DNA from: Solanum dulcamara
Taxonomy: Eukaryota; Streptophyta; Magnoliopsida; Solanales; Solanaceae
DNA length: 64,000 nt
Reading direction: 5' to 3'
NCBI RefSeq assembly: GCF_947179165.1
Contig: NC_077241.1
Coordinates: 28,533,746-28,597,745, forward strand
Shown here: positions 31,636-43,752 of the stretch, piece by piece
Layout: every line of letters begins with the position of its first letter
How positions within the stretch are numbered: position 1 is the stretch's first letter
Program-made: the position numbers and the translations under genes
Notes under the pieces: generated by a model
Databases searched by the model: none
Seen by the model: the letters and a program-made list of their open reading frames with translations, nothing else
Told to the model about the DNA's origin: nothing

Positions 31636-34389
31636 AATATATGTATATATGACTAATGGCTTCAGTTCTGATCCAAAAAAAATCAGCAGCAACAAAGGAA
31701 AACAAACCCTAGGGCTAAGGAGAAAATTGCGACGGCTTGGGAGAAAAATAAGGTAAGTCCCGATTTTGTTCCGTAAAATTAATTATATAGCCTATACCAC
31801 GATGATATGGAAGTATTAGTAGAGTAAAATTAGAGTTTGGTTCAGCCAAAAAACGGACAGAAAGCTGCCACAACGATTTAGCACGTTAAAAAAAATAATC
31901 CGAGGCGCGATTTCGGCGAGTTCTAGGCAATTTTGGGAAAGGTAAGTTCTTACCCTCTAATTTGAAGTTTATGATGTTAAATTAGGGTGTATTACACACC
32001 TTAGGAGATGCTGGTTGCAGCCACACAACCCTCCACTTTTCAATTAAAGGATTCACGAAAGAAAGATTAAAAACTCTAGTTTTGGTATCTTAGTTTCGAG
32101 TGAATTGTTGGGGGTTTACATTGTGTAATTTTGTCATAATATGTATATGTATGAGCTGCTGGTTGTATTGTTGGTTGGCTTCAGGTTCTAAGGACATGGT
32201 TGAGAATTCGGATAGGGCACATTATAGGGGAGGTGTTGTCCGATTTCCGTTAACGCCTTAACTAGTTAAGGAACTAGTGGAGAAGGCGAGTGAAGGGATG
32301 AATGTTATGAATACTCGTGGGTAGTCTAAGTTGCTGAAAATTCCAAGGTTGTTAATACTTACATTATTTCCATGTTAAATAGGTTTCGAGGACAACGACG
32401 TGGAGGTGATTAAGAGAAGTCCATACGAGGTATGTGAAGCTTTCTTTTGGCGTGTTTTTGGAATAAGTAGGTAGAGCTATTCTTATTTTCTTTTGACATG
32501 TCTTACATATAAGTTATAAATGATATGTATATGATATTTGGGATTCAATCCATTCGTAAAGACTTGAGTATGAGTCGAGACCCTCGTTTACTTCGTGATA
32601 TCAGAACACCTGCAATAGCTGAGTCATTGCCTTTAAGTCTTTTATGTGATGAAAAGTGGTACATGTAAAGCCTCTTTCTTCTTTCATTTAGGATGACTTA
32701 ACCTTTAAGTGAAATTATATATGATATGGGTTTAGAGGTAATTCCATTTATGAACTCTGAGTGTAACTCGTGACTTGTAGTCACTTCTGACCATTTAGAG
32801 TCTGAAAGTAGTCGAGCCATTATTCTCAAGCCTGCTATATAGTGAATAGTAAGTGGAGATACAAGCTCCTTTTCTTGAAGGCTCTGAAACGATCAATGTC
32901 TCTGACTGCATAACTGTGTCTCTGATTGCATAACTGTGTCTCTAATTGCATAATTGTGTCTTTGATTGCATAAACCATGTTTCTGATTGCATAAGCTATG
33001 TGGCATTGTCTTGATGCATGTCTGTCATTCCTGAGGCCCCAACCGATGTAAGCCTAATGACATCTAAAGGGCACTTCGGATAAGTACCTTCCTAGTCTTC
33101 AGGTGACGGTTCACTTGACAGTTTCATCGAGTCTTAGTTATTGACTTAGTTGCATATGGTTTCTCACTACTCTACTCGTGTATACTGTAACCCATCCTTT
33201 CTCGAGTCCCACGATGGGCCGGAAACGTTATCGTGCATAGTTCTACTACTTCTTTCACTATGTCCCAGGCCGGATGTGTATAGTTCCACGCACGAGAAGA
33301 TAATGCCATATGTGAGGTGTGATATATGTTATATGTTATGATGATATGATTATTCACCGAGTCTCAGGCCGGTTGTAATGTGATAGTATATGTGGCAGAA
33401 TAAGGAGGGAACACCGAGTCCCTTCTTAGAGGGCCGGGTATGGTATGTATATTATGATGGTACGCTATAGACGTACACCACTCCATTCATCGAGTCCCTC
33501 ACTAAAGGGCCGGATACTTTTTGTAGGCCTGCATATGAGATTAGAGTGATACATTGTGACCCTGAGCCCCGTAGTGAACCGGGTGGAATACGATGATGTA
33601 CATGATAAGATTATACCATATACGATGATATGATACCGTATACGATGATATGATGAAATAAAATATGTGATGATACAATGACGTGTGAATATGAGAAAAT
33701 GCTTATGACACGGAGTTCACTAGAGGGCCGGGCATAGCATATGATGATGTCTATGAATTACGTGTCGTAAGGTGCAGGTATAGTAATTAGTTAAGTTATT
33801 ATACTTGTCCCATGCATCCCTATTTCAGGTATGGCCACAGTTACGATGTGTTATGCTTTACATACTCAGTACATATATCGTACTGACCCCCCATTTCTTG
33901 GGGGGCTGCATTTCATGTCCAAAGGTATAGATGTTTATTCTGGAGACCCGTCAGCTTAGGAGTTCCTCTCAGCTGTGTCGGAAGTGCTTCACTGTTTTGG
34001 AGCCTAAATTTTGATGCTGGTCGCTTAATGTATATATTTGTACATTCAGGGGTACGACGGGGGCCCTGTCCCGCTATATGTTGCTGTTACTATTCCTAGA
34101 GGTCTGTAGACATATGGATGTGGGATGTTTGTGAGTTCATTTCAATTGTGCCTATATGGCATTTTGTGAGTATTTTTATGTTACAGTAGCCTTGTCGTCT
34201 TGCATGACTTTATGTGTTATGAGACGAGTGAAGAAGGCCATACGTACACGAAAAAGTTTTAACTCATTGGGGTTTTCTTTATGAGTAGTATCACCTTGTT
34301 CATAGTTCAATATGACTATAACTGATAGGTAGGTATACGGGGGGTCCAGGTTGGACCCCATTCGTGGCTTATGGGGTTGGGTCGTGACA
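31636..34389 (+). repeat. Element B 3' LTR, part 2
   Basis: Continues B's 3' LTR after E with AATATATGTATATATG (TATA region), AAACCCTA (about 31708), the 20-bp array (about 32895-32997) and GAGTCCC modules (33205-33740), ending GGTTGGGTCGTGACA. CTTGG follows (34390-34394), which is the B target duplication. Confidence 0.9.
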
Positions 34390-34394
34390 CTTGG

Positions 34395-35110
34395 AGTACT
34401 CCAACACCAGAAACTATACACTAAGTTTTCTAAATGTGAATTCTGGTTGACTTCAGTGGCATTTCTAGGGCATAATATTGGGACTGATTGTATTCGCGTA
34501 GATGTGCAGAAGATTAAGGTCGTGAAGGTGTGGCCAATACCTACAACCCCTATAGAGGTACGTAGCCAATACTACTAGAGGTTCGTAGAGTAGTTTTCTT
34601 CCATTTTGGCGCCTTTAACAAGGCTGACTCAAAAAGTGGCTAAGTTCTAGTGGACTGATGCTTGCGAACGAAGCTTTCAATTGTTAAAGGATAAATTAAC
34701 TACGACTTTTGTTGTCACCCTTCCTAACGGACCAAGGGGCTATGTTATCTATTGCGATGCTTCTGGTATTGGGCTAGGTTGCATTTTGATGCAGCATGGT
34801 AGAGTTATAACTTACGCCTCCCGACAACTTAAGAAGCACGAAAGGAATTATCCGATGCATGATCTAGAATTAAGAGCGGTGATTCATGCCTTAAAAATAT
34901 GGAGGGACTACCTATATGGTGTACATGTTGATATTTATACAGACCATAATAGCCTCTAGTATATTTTTAAATAGAAAGAGCTAACTCTCTAGCAAAGAAG
35001 GTTGCTGGAGTTGCTAAAGGACTATGATGTTGAAATATTATACCACCCAAGGAAGGCAAACATGGTGGCTAATGCACTAAGACGTAAATCAATGGGTAGC
35101 CTAGCAGATA
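34395..35110 (+). pseudogene. Element A RT end and RNase H
   Basis: It picks up the RT after element B with VLQHQKLYTKFSKCEFWL and VAFLGHNIG (RT thumb). RNase H follows, with [33 protein letters not shown] and YTDHNSL. Stops occur after RSQYY, at VE-stop, KF-stop-W and NSL-stop. The C-terminal motif reads KANMVANALRRKS where KANVVADALSRKS is usual, so the last catalytic Asp is lost. The domain order fits Ty3/gypsy. The enzyme would be dead. Confidence 0.9.
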
Positions 35111-36130
35111 CACAACCAGACCATAAGGGGATAATCCGTGAGATTTACCAGCTCGCTAGCCTTGGAGTCCGCTTAGCTGGTTTGGATGATGGCGGGGTTT
35201 CTGTTCGAGGGGTTGCTGAATCCTCGCTCATGGAAGAAGTAAAACAATGCCAGTACCAGGACCCTATTCTGACCCAGTATAGGGATATGACTCTCCAAGA
35301 GGGAAAAACTCCATTTAAGATCATGGTTGATAGAGTACTACGATATTGAGGAAGAGTCTTTGTACTGGAAGTTGCAGGGCTACGACAGCAATTACTGGGA
35401 GAGGCACACCATGCCCGTTATTCTATTCATCCGGGGTAAACAAAGATGTATCATGACCTCAAGGGCTTATATTGGTGGGATGGTATGAAGAAAGATATAG
35501 CCGAGTTCATAGCCCAATGCTCGAACTGCCAACAAGTTAAAGTTGAACATCAAAAACCGAGTGGGCTACTACAGGAGATGGAGATTCTAATCTGGAAATG
35601 GGAAGCGATTAACATGGACTTCATTACCGGCTTACCTCGCACTCTCCGGAGGCAGGACTCCATTTGGGTAATCGTGGATAAGCTGACAAAATCAGCCCAC
35701 TTCCTCCTAGTCAGGACCACATACTCAGCTGAGGACTATGTGAAACTGTACATCAAAGAGATAGTACAACTTCATGGAGTTCCCATATCTATTATTTTAG
35801 ACAGGGGAGCTCAGTTCATAACCCACTTTTGGCGGTCATTTCAAGAAGGCTTGGAAACACAGGTAAATCTTAGCACGACATTTTATCCTCAGACTGATGG
35901 ATAGGACGAGCGCACTATTCAAACGCTAGAGGATATGCTGTGGGATTGCATAATTGACTTCAAGGGTAGCTGGGATGATCATATACCAATTATTGAGTTT
36001 GCCTACAATAACAGCTATCACTCCAGCATCAAATGGCACCGTGTGAGGTTTTATATGGAAGAAAGTGCAAATCACATATTGGTTGGTTCGATATTGGTGA
36101 AGCACAACTAATAGGCCTAGATATGGTCCA
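35111..36130 (+). pseudogene. Element A integrase (broken)
   Basis: The HHCC zinc region is visible as EAHHARYSIHPG, then a stop, then CSNCQQVKVEHQ. In the core, NMDFITGLP carries the first Asp and IILDRGAQFITHFW the second. The Glu region reads [22 protein letters not shown], with the Glu kept but a stop just before it. From about 36000 the frame is lost ([10 protein letters not shown]). In the family it joins element DNA to the chromosome. Stops at about 35347, 35437 and 35902 inactivate it. Confidence 0.9.
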
Positions 36131-36179
36131 ACAGGCAGTGGAAAATGTAAAGCTTATTCGAGAAAGATTATAAGCTGCC

Positions 36180-36680
36180 AGAGTCAACAGAATTCATACG
36201 CAGACAATCGACGTCGACCTTTGGAATTCCAAATGGAAAATGGGTGTTCTTGAAAGTGTCGTTTATGAAAGAAGTAATGAAGTTCGACAAGAAAGGGAAG
36301 CTGAGTCCGAGATATATTGGCCCTTACTTGATCCTTCACAAAATAGGCAAGGTTGCCTACGAGCTAGACTTACCAGCAGACCTGGAACCAGTACATCCAG
36401 TTTTCTATGTATTAATGTTTCGCAAGTGTATGGGTAACCCATCTCAAGTATATACCATAAATGATATCTAGTTTGCAGAGGAGTTAGCTTATGAAGAGCA
36501 ACCGATCGCCATCCTGGATCGACAAATTAGAAGATTATGGACTAAGGATGTTGCTTCTATCAAGGTGCTATGGCGGAATAGGAATCATGAAGAAATGACT
36601 TGGGAAGCTGAACAGGACATGAAACACAAGTATCCATACATATTCCCAATGTCTACAGGTAACACCAACTCCTAAAACTC
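36180..36680 (+). pseudogene. Element A integrase C-terminus and chromodomain
   Basis: KGKLSPRYIGPYLILHKIGK and ELDLPADLEPVHPVFYV form the GPY/F module. After a stop near 36470 the chromodomain-like end reads YEEQPIAILDRQIRRLWTK, ASIKVLWRNRNHEEMTW and DMKHKYPYIFP. This assigns the element to the chromovirus branch, nearest the Tekay/Del type by motif. The remaining frame ends near 36675. Confidence 0.88.
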
Positions 36681-36806
36681 ATATATTAATTACTTGGATG
36701 AAGATGTGCATTGTCGTAATAGAAAGGAATCTCCCTACCATCTGTATAAAGTCTTAAGGAAAGTTTTATTTAACATTCGAGGACGAATGTTCTAAAGGGG
36801 GAAGGA
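36681..36806 (+). other. Element A 3' untranslated region and polypurine tract
   Basis: No ORF. ATTCGAGGACGAATGTTC lies near 36775-36792, and the polypurine run TAAAGGGGGAAGGA sits directly before TGTTACACCCC at 36807. Confidence 0.85.
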
Positions 36807-36896
36807 TGTTACACCCCAAACTCTTGAGCTGGGAATGTCCCTTAAGTTTCTTAGAAGTTATCATGTGAGCCACATAAGCAACGATGCTATTAAACA
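36807..36896 (+). repeat. Element A 3' LTR, segment 1
   Basis: The first 90 bp of the 3' LTR (TGTTACACCCCAAACTC), cut by element C after TAAACA. Confidence 0.88.
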
Positions 36897-39800
36897 TGTT
36901 ACACCCCACCCTTTTTAAACTCAGAATGTCTCATAAGTTCCTTGGACATTACCATATGAACCGGATATGCTACGACACTATCCAATGACTCCAACGAAGG
37001 GAGGATGTGATACCTCGTGGTAGAGAAGGTTGGAAGGGGAATCATAAGAATCCGGAAGGAATAGGAGGCCAAGTAACGAGTCGTAGGATTCGACTTATCT
37101 ACGTAAGCTACTAATTTAGAAATCTTACATACATGAGTTACTTGATTACATACCAAGCTTACGTAGCAGGGTTTCATAGGCTCTTAAAGTGAGACGATAT
37201 TACGAACGAGATTACGAACCCACGAGGAAGAGAAAAGAATTTCGCGGGGCAGCCAATGGGAGGGTGACACGTGGCTGCACCTAAGCAGGCAGGTGACCCA
37301 CCTGCTTGGGGTCAAGTAGGTGACACACCTGCTTGGGGGGAGGTGGACCCCACTGCCACATGGCAGCACCCCATTGGCCGCATGTTGAGGTGGCCCAATA
37401 AGGGGATGACACGTGTCACCCTTAGGGGCTGACATGTGTCACCTCATATATATATGTATATATGATTCTTAAGCTGTTCATTATCCAAAAACAGCAGCCA
37501 ACATAGAAAACAAAAACGTGAAGAACCAAAAGGAACAAGGCAGCAACATTTTGGGAAGAATTAAAGGTGAGTTTTCCAATTTTCTTCCGTGAATTAATTA
37601 TATACGGTATACCTTAAGTATGTGGATACGTATATATGTATTTTAAGACCTTCATGGAAGTAAAACTCCAGCTTTTCAATTGGAATTTGGAAGAGAAAAT
37701 AAGAGAAAGTCGAAGGAGAAAATGTTAAGAATTAATTAACCAACCCGTTTTTGGAAGGGACAGTGATTAGTAATATTGGTATAACTTCTTGTGTACAGAT
37801 TTGTTTCGAGTGATTTAATATGTTTTGGAAAGGTATTTCGTGGCTCTATATCTTTCATTCAGACTACAAAATCCAGTTGTACTTGTATCAGTTCGAAATG
37901 GTAATGAAGTGTAGAGGAGGTACTGCTCAGATTTGGTTTTGGAAATTCTACACGGACAGCTGTAAGTATTTTGGTCATATCTTTTTGTAAAAAATTGATG
38001 TAGGGATGATTCAAAATTGTTTGCGACCCTAAGACATATGTCTATAACTTTTATGAAGGGAGTAAATCCTGTTTCCCTCCATTACCCCTTCGAAACGAAG
38101 CGACAAGGTGAAACAGTAAACTGTCCAGATTTCACATTTTGGATAGTTTTGGCGAGTTTGACAAGTTTAACGTAAGGTAAGGTTTGTTCTTTAAATTTGA
38201 GATTTATGTGTTCTGATGGAGCATGTTACACGCCCTATTGGTGGCTGGAAATATGAAAATGGCTTAGAAATACTTGGCGTTCGGAATAAACTAATTTGTA
38301 GTCGTTATAGTTGAATTGTTGTCGAAATAAAGTGTCGTTCTTGTGAGTTGCTGCTGCAGGGGTGTGGCTTGTTGTTGCAGGGCCTAAATATGTCCTAATG
38401 TGGGTTAGGGTGTTGCTGGTATAAGCCACATGACCCCTCGTTACGTATAATTAAAGGCGTCACAAAATAAAGGCTAGACGCCCTATTGAGATATCGTATT
38501 TTTTTTTATAAGTTGTTTGGAGTGTATGTTGTATATTATTGGTATGAATTGCTGCAGGTTGTTGTTGTTGGTTGGCTGTAGGTCTTAGGGACCTAATTGG
38601 AAATTTTGATGGGGCATATTTTAGGGGAGGTGCTGCCCAATTTTCGTTAACGCCTTAACAAACTAAAGGACTAGTCGAGGAAACGACTAAGGAAATAGAT
38701 TCCATTAACATTAAGGCATAATCCAAGATGCTAGAAAGTTTAGAGTAGTTGATATTCGTATTACTTTCATATTGAATAGGTTCGGAAGACGACGAGACGA
38801 GCAGGATAAAGGGTAACTCCCAAAAGGTATGTAAAGCTTTCTCTTGGCATGTTTTGGTATAAGTTCGTACAACTATCTTTCTTTCCTTTTGGCAAGTTTT
38901 AGCCTTAAGTGAAGTGTGTGTGGACTGTGGGGATAATTCCATTCCCAAAACTCCAAGTATGCCTCATAACCCATATCCACTGCTTAGTATTGGAATTTCT
39001 GCAAGAATTGAGTATTGCCTAGTAAGGCTTTTATGTGTTAAACACTAGTATGTGGAAAGCTATCTCTCATTTCCTATGATTCGTATTTGATACGAAAGTG
39101 AGATTATGATACCATAATGATTCACCGAGCCCCATGATGGGCCAGGTATGAAATATGTGTATGCAGATCCCATAAAGGAAAGTACAGACCACATATAGTT
39201 TATTCTCTTTCTTCTTCTGGCATGTCTTAGTTCTAGATTAAAATAATATGAGTTCGGAGGTAACTCCATTCTTAGCATCTCTTATTTACGCCTGAATATC
39301 GAACTTTTATAATAATCGAACTATTTCCCTGGAAACTTTTATATGTTAAAAAGGTAACAAATGTACAGGCTCCAAGTCTTACACACTATATGTTAACAAA
39401 TGTTTCTGGTTCCATAAGCGATTTGGCTTTACTTTAGTACATGTCTAGGAGCCCCGAGATTATAATTGAGACAGCCCATAATGGCATTTAGAGGACACTC
39501 GAGATTACTACACCGCTACTCGGGTTCTCAAATTGCATATAGTTACTCACTACTCTACTCGTGTATATTGTAACACTTCTTTCACTGAGTCCCGGGCTAG
39601 GATATGTTCTCGTGCACAGTTCACTGCATTATTCACTGAGTCCCTCAATAGAGGGCCAGGATACGTGTATAAATATATGATGATGTGTTGTAATAAGGTG
39701 GTGATAGCACTGGGGCCGAGATGATTTTACAGAGATGATTCACCGGACCCCCGAAAGGGCCGGCTATATGATATGACTCGAACATGCATGTTGTTGTAAT

Positions 39801-40420
39801 TCATAAAGTACAGGTACAGGTTTCTGAATTGATATCTTATCCCCTGATTCTCTATCTCAGATATGTTTCCAGTTGTTTTATATTATGTTTTACATACTCA
39901 GTACACATATCGTACTGACCCCCTTTCTCGGGGGGCTGCGTTCATGCCCGCAGGTACAGATACAGATTTTGGGAGTCCGTCAGCTTAGGATTCCATGCAG
40001 CTCAGCTGGAAGAGGCTTCATTGTATCGGAGCCTAGTTTTTGATACTGTCCACGGATGTATAGAAATTGTTTTATCCATTCAGGGGTACGGCGGGGGCCC
40101 TGTCCCACCATATGTTGTCATTTATATGTTTAGAGGTCTGCAGATATGTATATGTGGGTTGTGTATGTCAGTTTAATTAAGCTGGGTCTACATGATATAT
40201 GATATATATTATTATGTTATGGCAGCCTTGTCGGCTTGCGTTCCCTGTCATGTTGTGATACAAACGAAAAGGGCTACAGTTTATGAAAATGTTATCGCTA
40301 GTGGGGCTCTGTTACATGATATTGTCTTATTTACGATTCAATGTGACCTCAGCTAATAGATATATGTACGGGGGGTCCAGGTCGGACCCCAGTTGCGGCC
40401 TACGGGGTTGGGTCGTGACA
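36897..40420 (+). repeat. Element C 5' LTR
   Basis: TGTTACACCCCACCC to GGTTGGGTCGTGACA, 3524 bp. Two copies of the GGTGACCCACCTGCTTGGGGTCAAG unit lie near 37290-37340, with palindromes at 37408-37417 and 37431-37440 and ATATATATGTATATATG at about 37445. A distinct ~500-bp stretch (about 37640-38140) is not obvious in the other LTRs here; I see no gene in it. Confidence 0.88.
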
Positions 40421-40424
40421 GAAG

Positions 40425-40436
40425 TGGTATCAGAGC
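40425..40436 (+). other. Element C primer-binding site
   Basis: TGGTATCAGAGC, exact, 4 bp after the LTR end. Confidence 0.9.
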
Positions 40437-42100
40437 AGTTCGTCCTCGGATTGTCTGCAGACCGTGTCTAGTAGAATCTTGGTTATCGATGTGTTGCGCG
40501 CCACATCTATAAACAGGAAGCTATAGGACATTTAGGATGTTACTTTTCTTCTACATCTAAGATCGTGCTTTAGATCGGAGTCATAGGAAAAATTCCTTAT
40601 ACTAACCTTGGATCTTAACAGAAGGATGACACCAACAGAAGAAAGTAATTGATGACATGGAAAGTTACAAAGCACGCAGGTAAGTAAAGTGAAGGCACGG
40701 AAGATATCCGTTTGGTAAGGTAGTGAAGTATTATTTAAAATGTAAAGCTGAAACCTGAAGGGAAAGCAGTCAGGAAGTGCAATAGTTGCAGTTTGAAGTT
40801 GGACATATGAGGTAAGTCTAATATTTTTATATTATTGTTGACGTTGAAAGCACTGTGTGGCTGCGATAAAAATGAAATGACATTGAAAGCCCTGTGCGGC
40901 TGTGATATGACATGTAAATATATATGTTGGCCCTGTGAGGCATTGTTGGTATTTTCTGCATGCAGGTTTTGGGATAAGTAAGAAATGTAGAGGAAACTCT
41001 GCCGAAATTTTCCCAGAACAAGAAAAAGGAAGTAAAGCATAGATTCTTGAGATGCCCGAGAAATTGATACCAAATACCCCTACTGTGTTTAACTAAAACT
41101 GTAAGAGGTATCTTTCAGGTCGCCGACAAGGGGCACTTTTTTTTTACTTGAAGAATTTTATTTCGGAGTAACAAAAGCTTAATTAAGTAGTAAAGTTCAG
41201 ACTACGGTATCTCCAGCCGTATTTGTACTGTAGGAATATACACAGAGGGCTCAGAGTGAAGGATAAGATGTACCGCGAATGAGTTTCACTCTTTTTTAAA
41301 AAATAAATAAAATACCAAGCCCTCAACCCCTAATTCTAAACTAGATGAGTTGTTCATAACTCGAGGATAAACTCAGAAGGAGACCAGGTAGGTCAAGTAC
41401 TAAAAAAAAAGGGGTACTGTGATGTTTTAGAGGTTCTGATTTCTTCCAACAATGGTTGGAAAATGATGTACGACAATAATTTATAATTTGCCACCGACTA
41501 ATTAGGGAAAGAACTTCTAATAGAAGCACCACAAAGAGATGTCAGGAACCAAATATATATACTAGTTAAAAAGGGGGATATGTAAGTATGAACTGAACAG
41601 TGTGATACGAGTATGCAGGGATAAAGTGGAACCACTAGTAAGACACACATAGTACGCGTTGCCTAAGTTAAAGGACTGCATTGAGAACGCAGTAAGAGTA
41701 TGGAGCTTAAGATACAAAAAATGACGCGGGTACACCACGTCGCCCCAAAAATAGTGGAACCCTCAAGGGACGAGGATGGCAAACTTAAAGAATAATTGGA
41801 ACAACTTCCATTCATCCGAAGAAACAAAGGATATAGGTTGAGACAAAACCACTACTTCGAGAAAACCTGGAATAGTTATCATCGGAATACTAGCACTACC
41901 TAATTGGGATCGGAACAACTACAGGTGCTAAGTAATTCTTGGAAAAAGAAAAAGTAGAAGGTGGCCTTGGACGAGTTGTTCCCTGGGTCACATTGTTCAA
42001 GTACTGATTAGTAGATAAGACGTCACGTTAGATATGGAAAGGTTCTCATTACTTCATAATTTAATCAAGGCTCCATACATGGATAGTCAGATTATAAACA
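40437..42100 (+). other. Element C internal remnant, non-coding
   Basis: No supported ORF. The place of the gag start is recognisable as GGATGACACCAACAGAAG (about 40623). A CACGCAGGTAAGTAAAG step (about 40673) and, later, TTTTCTGCATGCAGGTTTTG (about 40954) look like a splice donor and acceptor. From about 41040 the sequence is purine-rich like B's internal region. No 5S-like segment is present, although the neighbourhood resembling its left flank (GCGGGTACACC) is at about 41727. Confidence 0.6.
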
Positions 42101-42382
42101 TGCAGATATGTATATGTGGGTTGTGTATGTCAGTTTAATTAAGCTGGGTCTACATGATATATGATATATATTATTATGTTATGGCAGCCTTGTCGGCTTG
42201 CGTTCCCTGTCATGTTGTGATACAAACGAAAAGGGCTACAGTTTATGAAAATGTTATCGCCAGTGGGGCTCTGTTACATGATATTGTCTTATTTACGATT
42301 CAATGTGACCTCAGCTAATAGATATATGTACGGGGGGTCCAGGTCGGACCCCAGTTGCGGCCTACGGGGTTGGATCGTGACA
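42101..42382 (+). repeat. Element C 3' LTR stub
   Basis: 282 bp, equal in length to 40139-40420, with two visible substitutions (GCCAGTGG for GCTAGTGG, and GTTGGATCG for GTTGGGTCG). It ends at the TAAACA target duplication. Confidence 0.92.
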
Positions 42383-42388
42383 TAAACA

Positions 42389-43492
42389 ACTCTAAGAAAG
42401 GGAGAATATGACACCCCATAATAGGGAAGGTTGAAAATAGGGTCAAGAGAAGTCGAAAGGAATTGGAGGCCAAGTAATGAAGTGTAGGACTCAACTTACC
42501 TACGTAAGCTATTAATTTAGAAGTATTACATACTTAAGCTACTTAAGTACATGCCAATCTTACGTAGCTCAGATTACATAAGTTCTTGAGATAAGACAAG
42601 ATTACAAACCCACGAGGGGGAGGAGAAAATGACATGTGGTAGCAAGGAAGGAGTGACACATGGAAATAGTTGAAGCAAGTAGCTGACTCACCTGCCTGCT
42701 GGGGGACCCCGCTGTGATATGGCAGCCTCTCATTAGGCGCATGGATGCGGTAAACCAACAGGGGATGGACATGTGTCACCCTTAGGGGATGACATATGTC
42801 ACCTCCCTAGTCAGCATATATATACATGTTACATGACTCATAACTTCATTCTGTATCCCAAAAACTTCAGCCAAAAGCAAAGAAAAGAAATGCTAAAGCT
42901 AAGAGAGAGTAGCGTCGGCCAAGAGGGAGAAAAAGGTAGGTTTCCAATTTTGTTCTGTGAATTAATTATTTAAGGTATCCTACGGTGATATAGAGGTGTT
43001 TTATAGCATAAATTCCACTTTGGGGAAGTAAGGAAGATCTAGAAGTAGTCAGTTCAATATCAACGCATTTAAAGAAGTTCCGAAGCGCAATTTGGCAAAT
43101 TTTGGCCAATTTTGGGTAAGCTAAGGTTTCTCCTTTCAATTTGGACTTTATGGGGTGGTTATGGAGTTTATTATGTACCTTTTATGTGGATGGAAGTATA
43201 AAAGTGTCATATAAATGCTTAACGTTCGAAACAAACGAAATTGGAGTCATTATAGTTAAATTATAGTCACAATGAGGCATTGTGCATGTGGGTTGCTAAT
43301 GCAGGTGTGTGGTGGTGTATTGCAGGTATAGAGCATGGTCTAAAATGGGTGTGGGTGCTTTTGGTTGCAGCCACCCGACCCTCAATTTTGTATGGTTAAA
43401 AGTGTTGCAAAATGGAAACTAAGAACCCTATTTTGGTATTATGGTTTCGAGCGAGTCATTTGGAGTTTATGTTGTATAATGTTGATGTGAAT

Positions 43493-43551
<59 letters not shown>

Positions 43552-43752
43552 TGCAGGTTATTGTTGTTGGTTGGCTGTAGTTATTAGGAGTGTAATTGAA
43601 AATTCGGATAGGGTGTATTATAGGGGAGATGCTGCCCAATTTCCGTTAACCCCTTAACTAAGTAAGCGACTAGTTGGGAAAGGTGTGTGAGGAAAGGAGT
43701 TCTATGAATACTCGTAGGTAGTCTAAGATGCTGAAAAGTCTAAGGTTGTTGA
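42389..43752 (+). repeat. Element A 3' LTR, segment 2
   Basis: Continues A's 3' LTR after C: AACTCTAAGAAAGGGAG, palindromes at 42768-42777 and 42791-42800, a TATA run (about 42817), and GGTTTCTCCTTTCAATTTGG. It is cut by element D at GTTGA. By eye it matches 5090-6370 of the 5' LTR with several percent difference. Confidence 0.88.
43496..43549. repeat. (AT)27 microsatellite
   Basis: 54 bp of uninterrupted AT. The 5' LTR of A has only about four to five units at the equivalent place (about 6168-6178), so the run expanded after insertion and accounts for more than half of the length difference between A's two LTRs. Confidence 0.97.

Larger units (their letters stand above)
20920..34389 (+). 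mobile_element. Element B: non-autonomous long-LTR element with a 5S-derived insert
   Basis: 5' LTR 20920-24189, internal 24190-27636, 3' LTR 27637-34389 (interrupted by solo LTR E). The TSD is CTGGG (20915-20919) versus CTTGG (34390-34394), one mismatch, inside the RT of A. Native length without E is about 10.0 kb. The internal region keeps a primer site and polypurine tract, but gag, protease and RT are unrecognisable; only degenerate integrase and chromodomain remain. That is the layout of a LARD-like element that would depend on a relative for its enzymes. LTRs differ by roughly 3 percent by eye over their first 190 bp. Confidence 0.88.
36897..42382 (+). mobile_element. Element C: 5' LTR, short internal remnant, 282-bp 3' LTR stub
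   Basis: It lies between TAAACA copies (36891-36896 and 42383-42388) in A's 3' LTR. The 5' LTR is 36897-40420 and the internal piece 40421-42100. The last 282 bp (42101-42382) match 40139-40420 with only two differences. Everything from the internal region through most of the 3' LTR is deleted, including the polypurine tract. The junction shows TGCAGATATG on both sides of the deleted segment. The near-identity of the stub marks C as recent compared with A. Confidence 0.88.
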
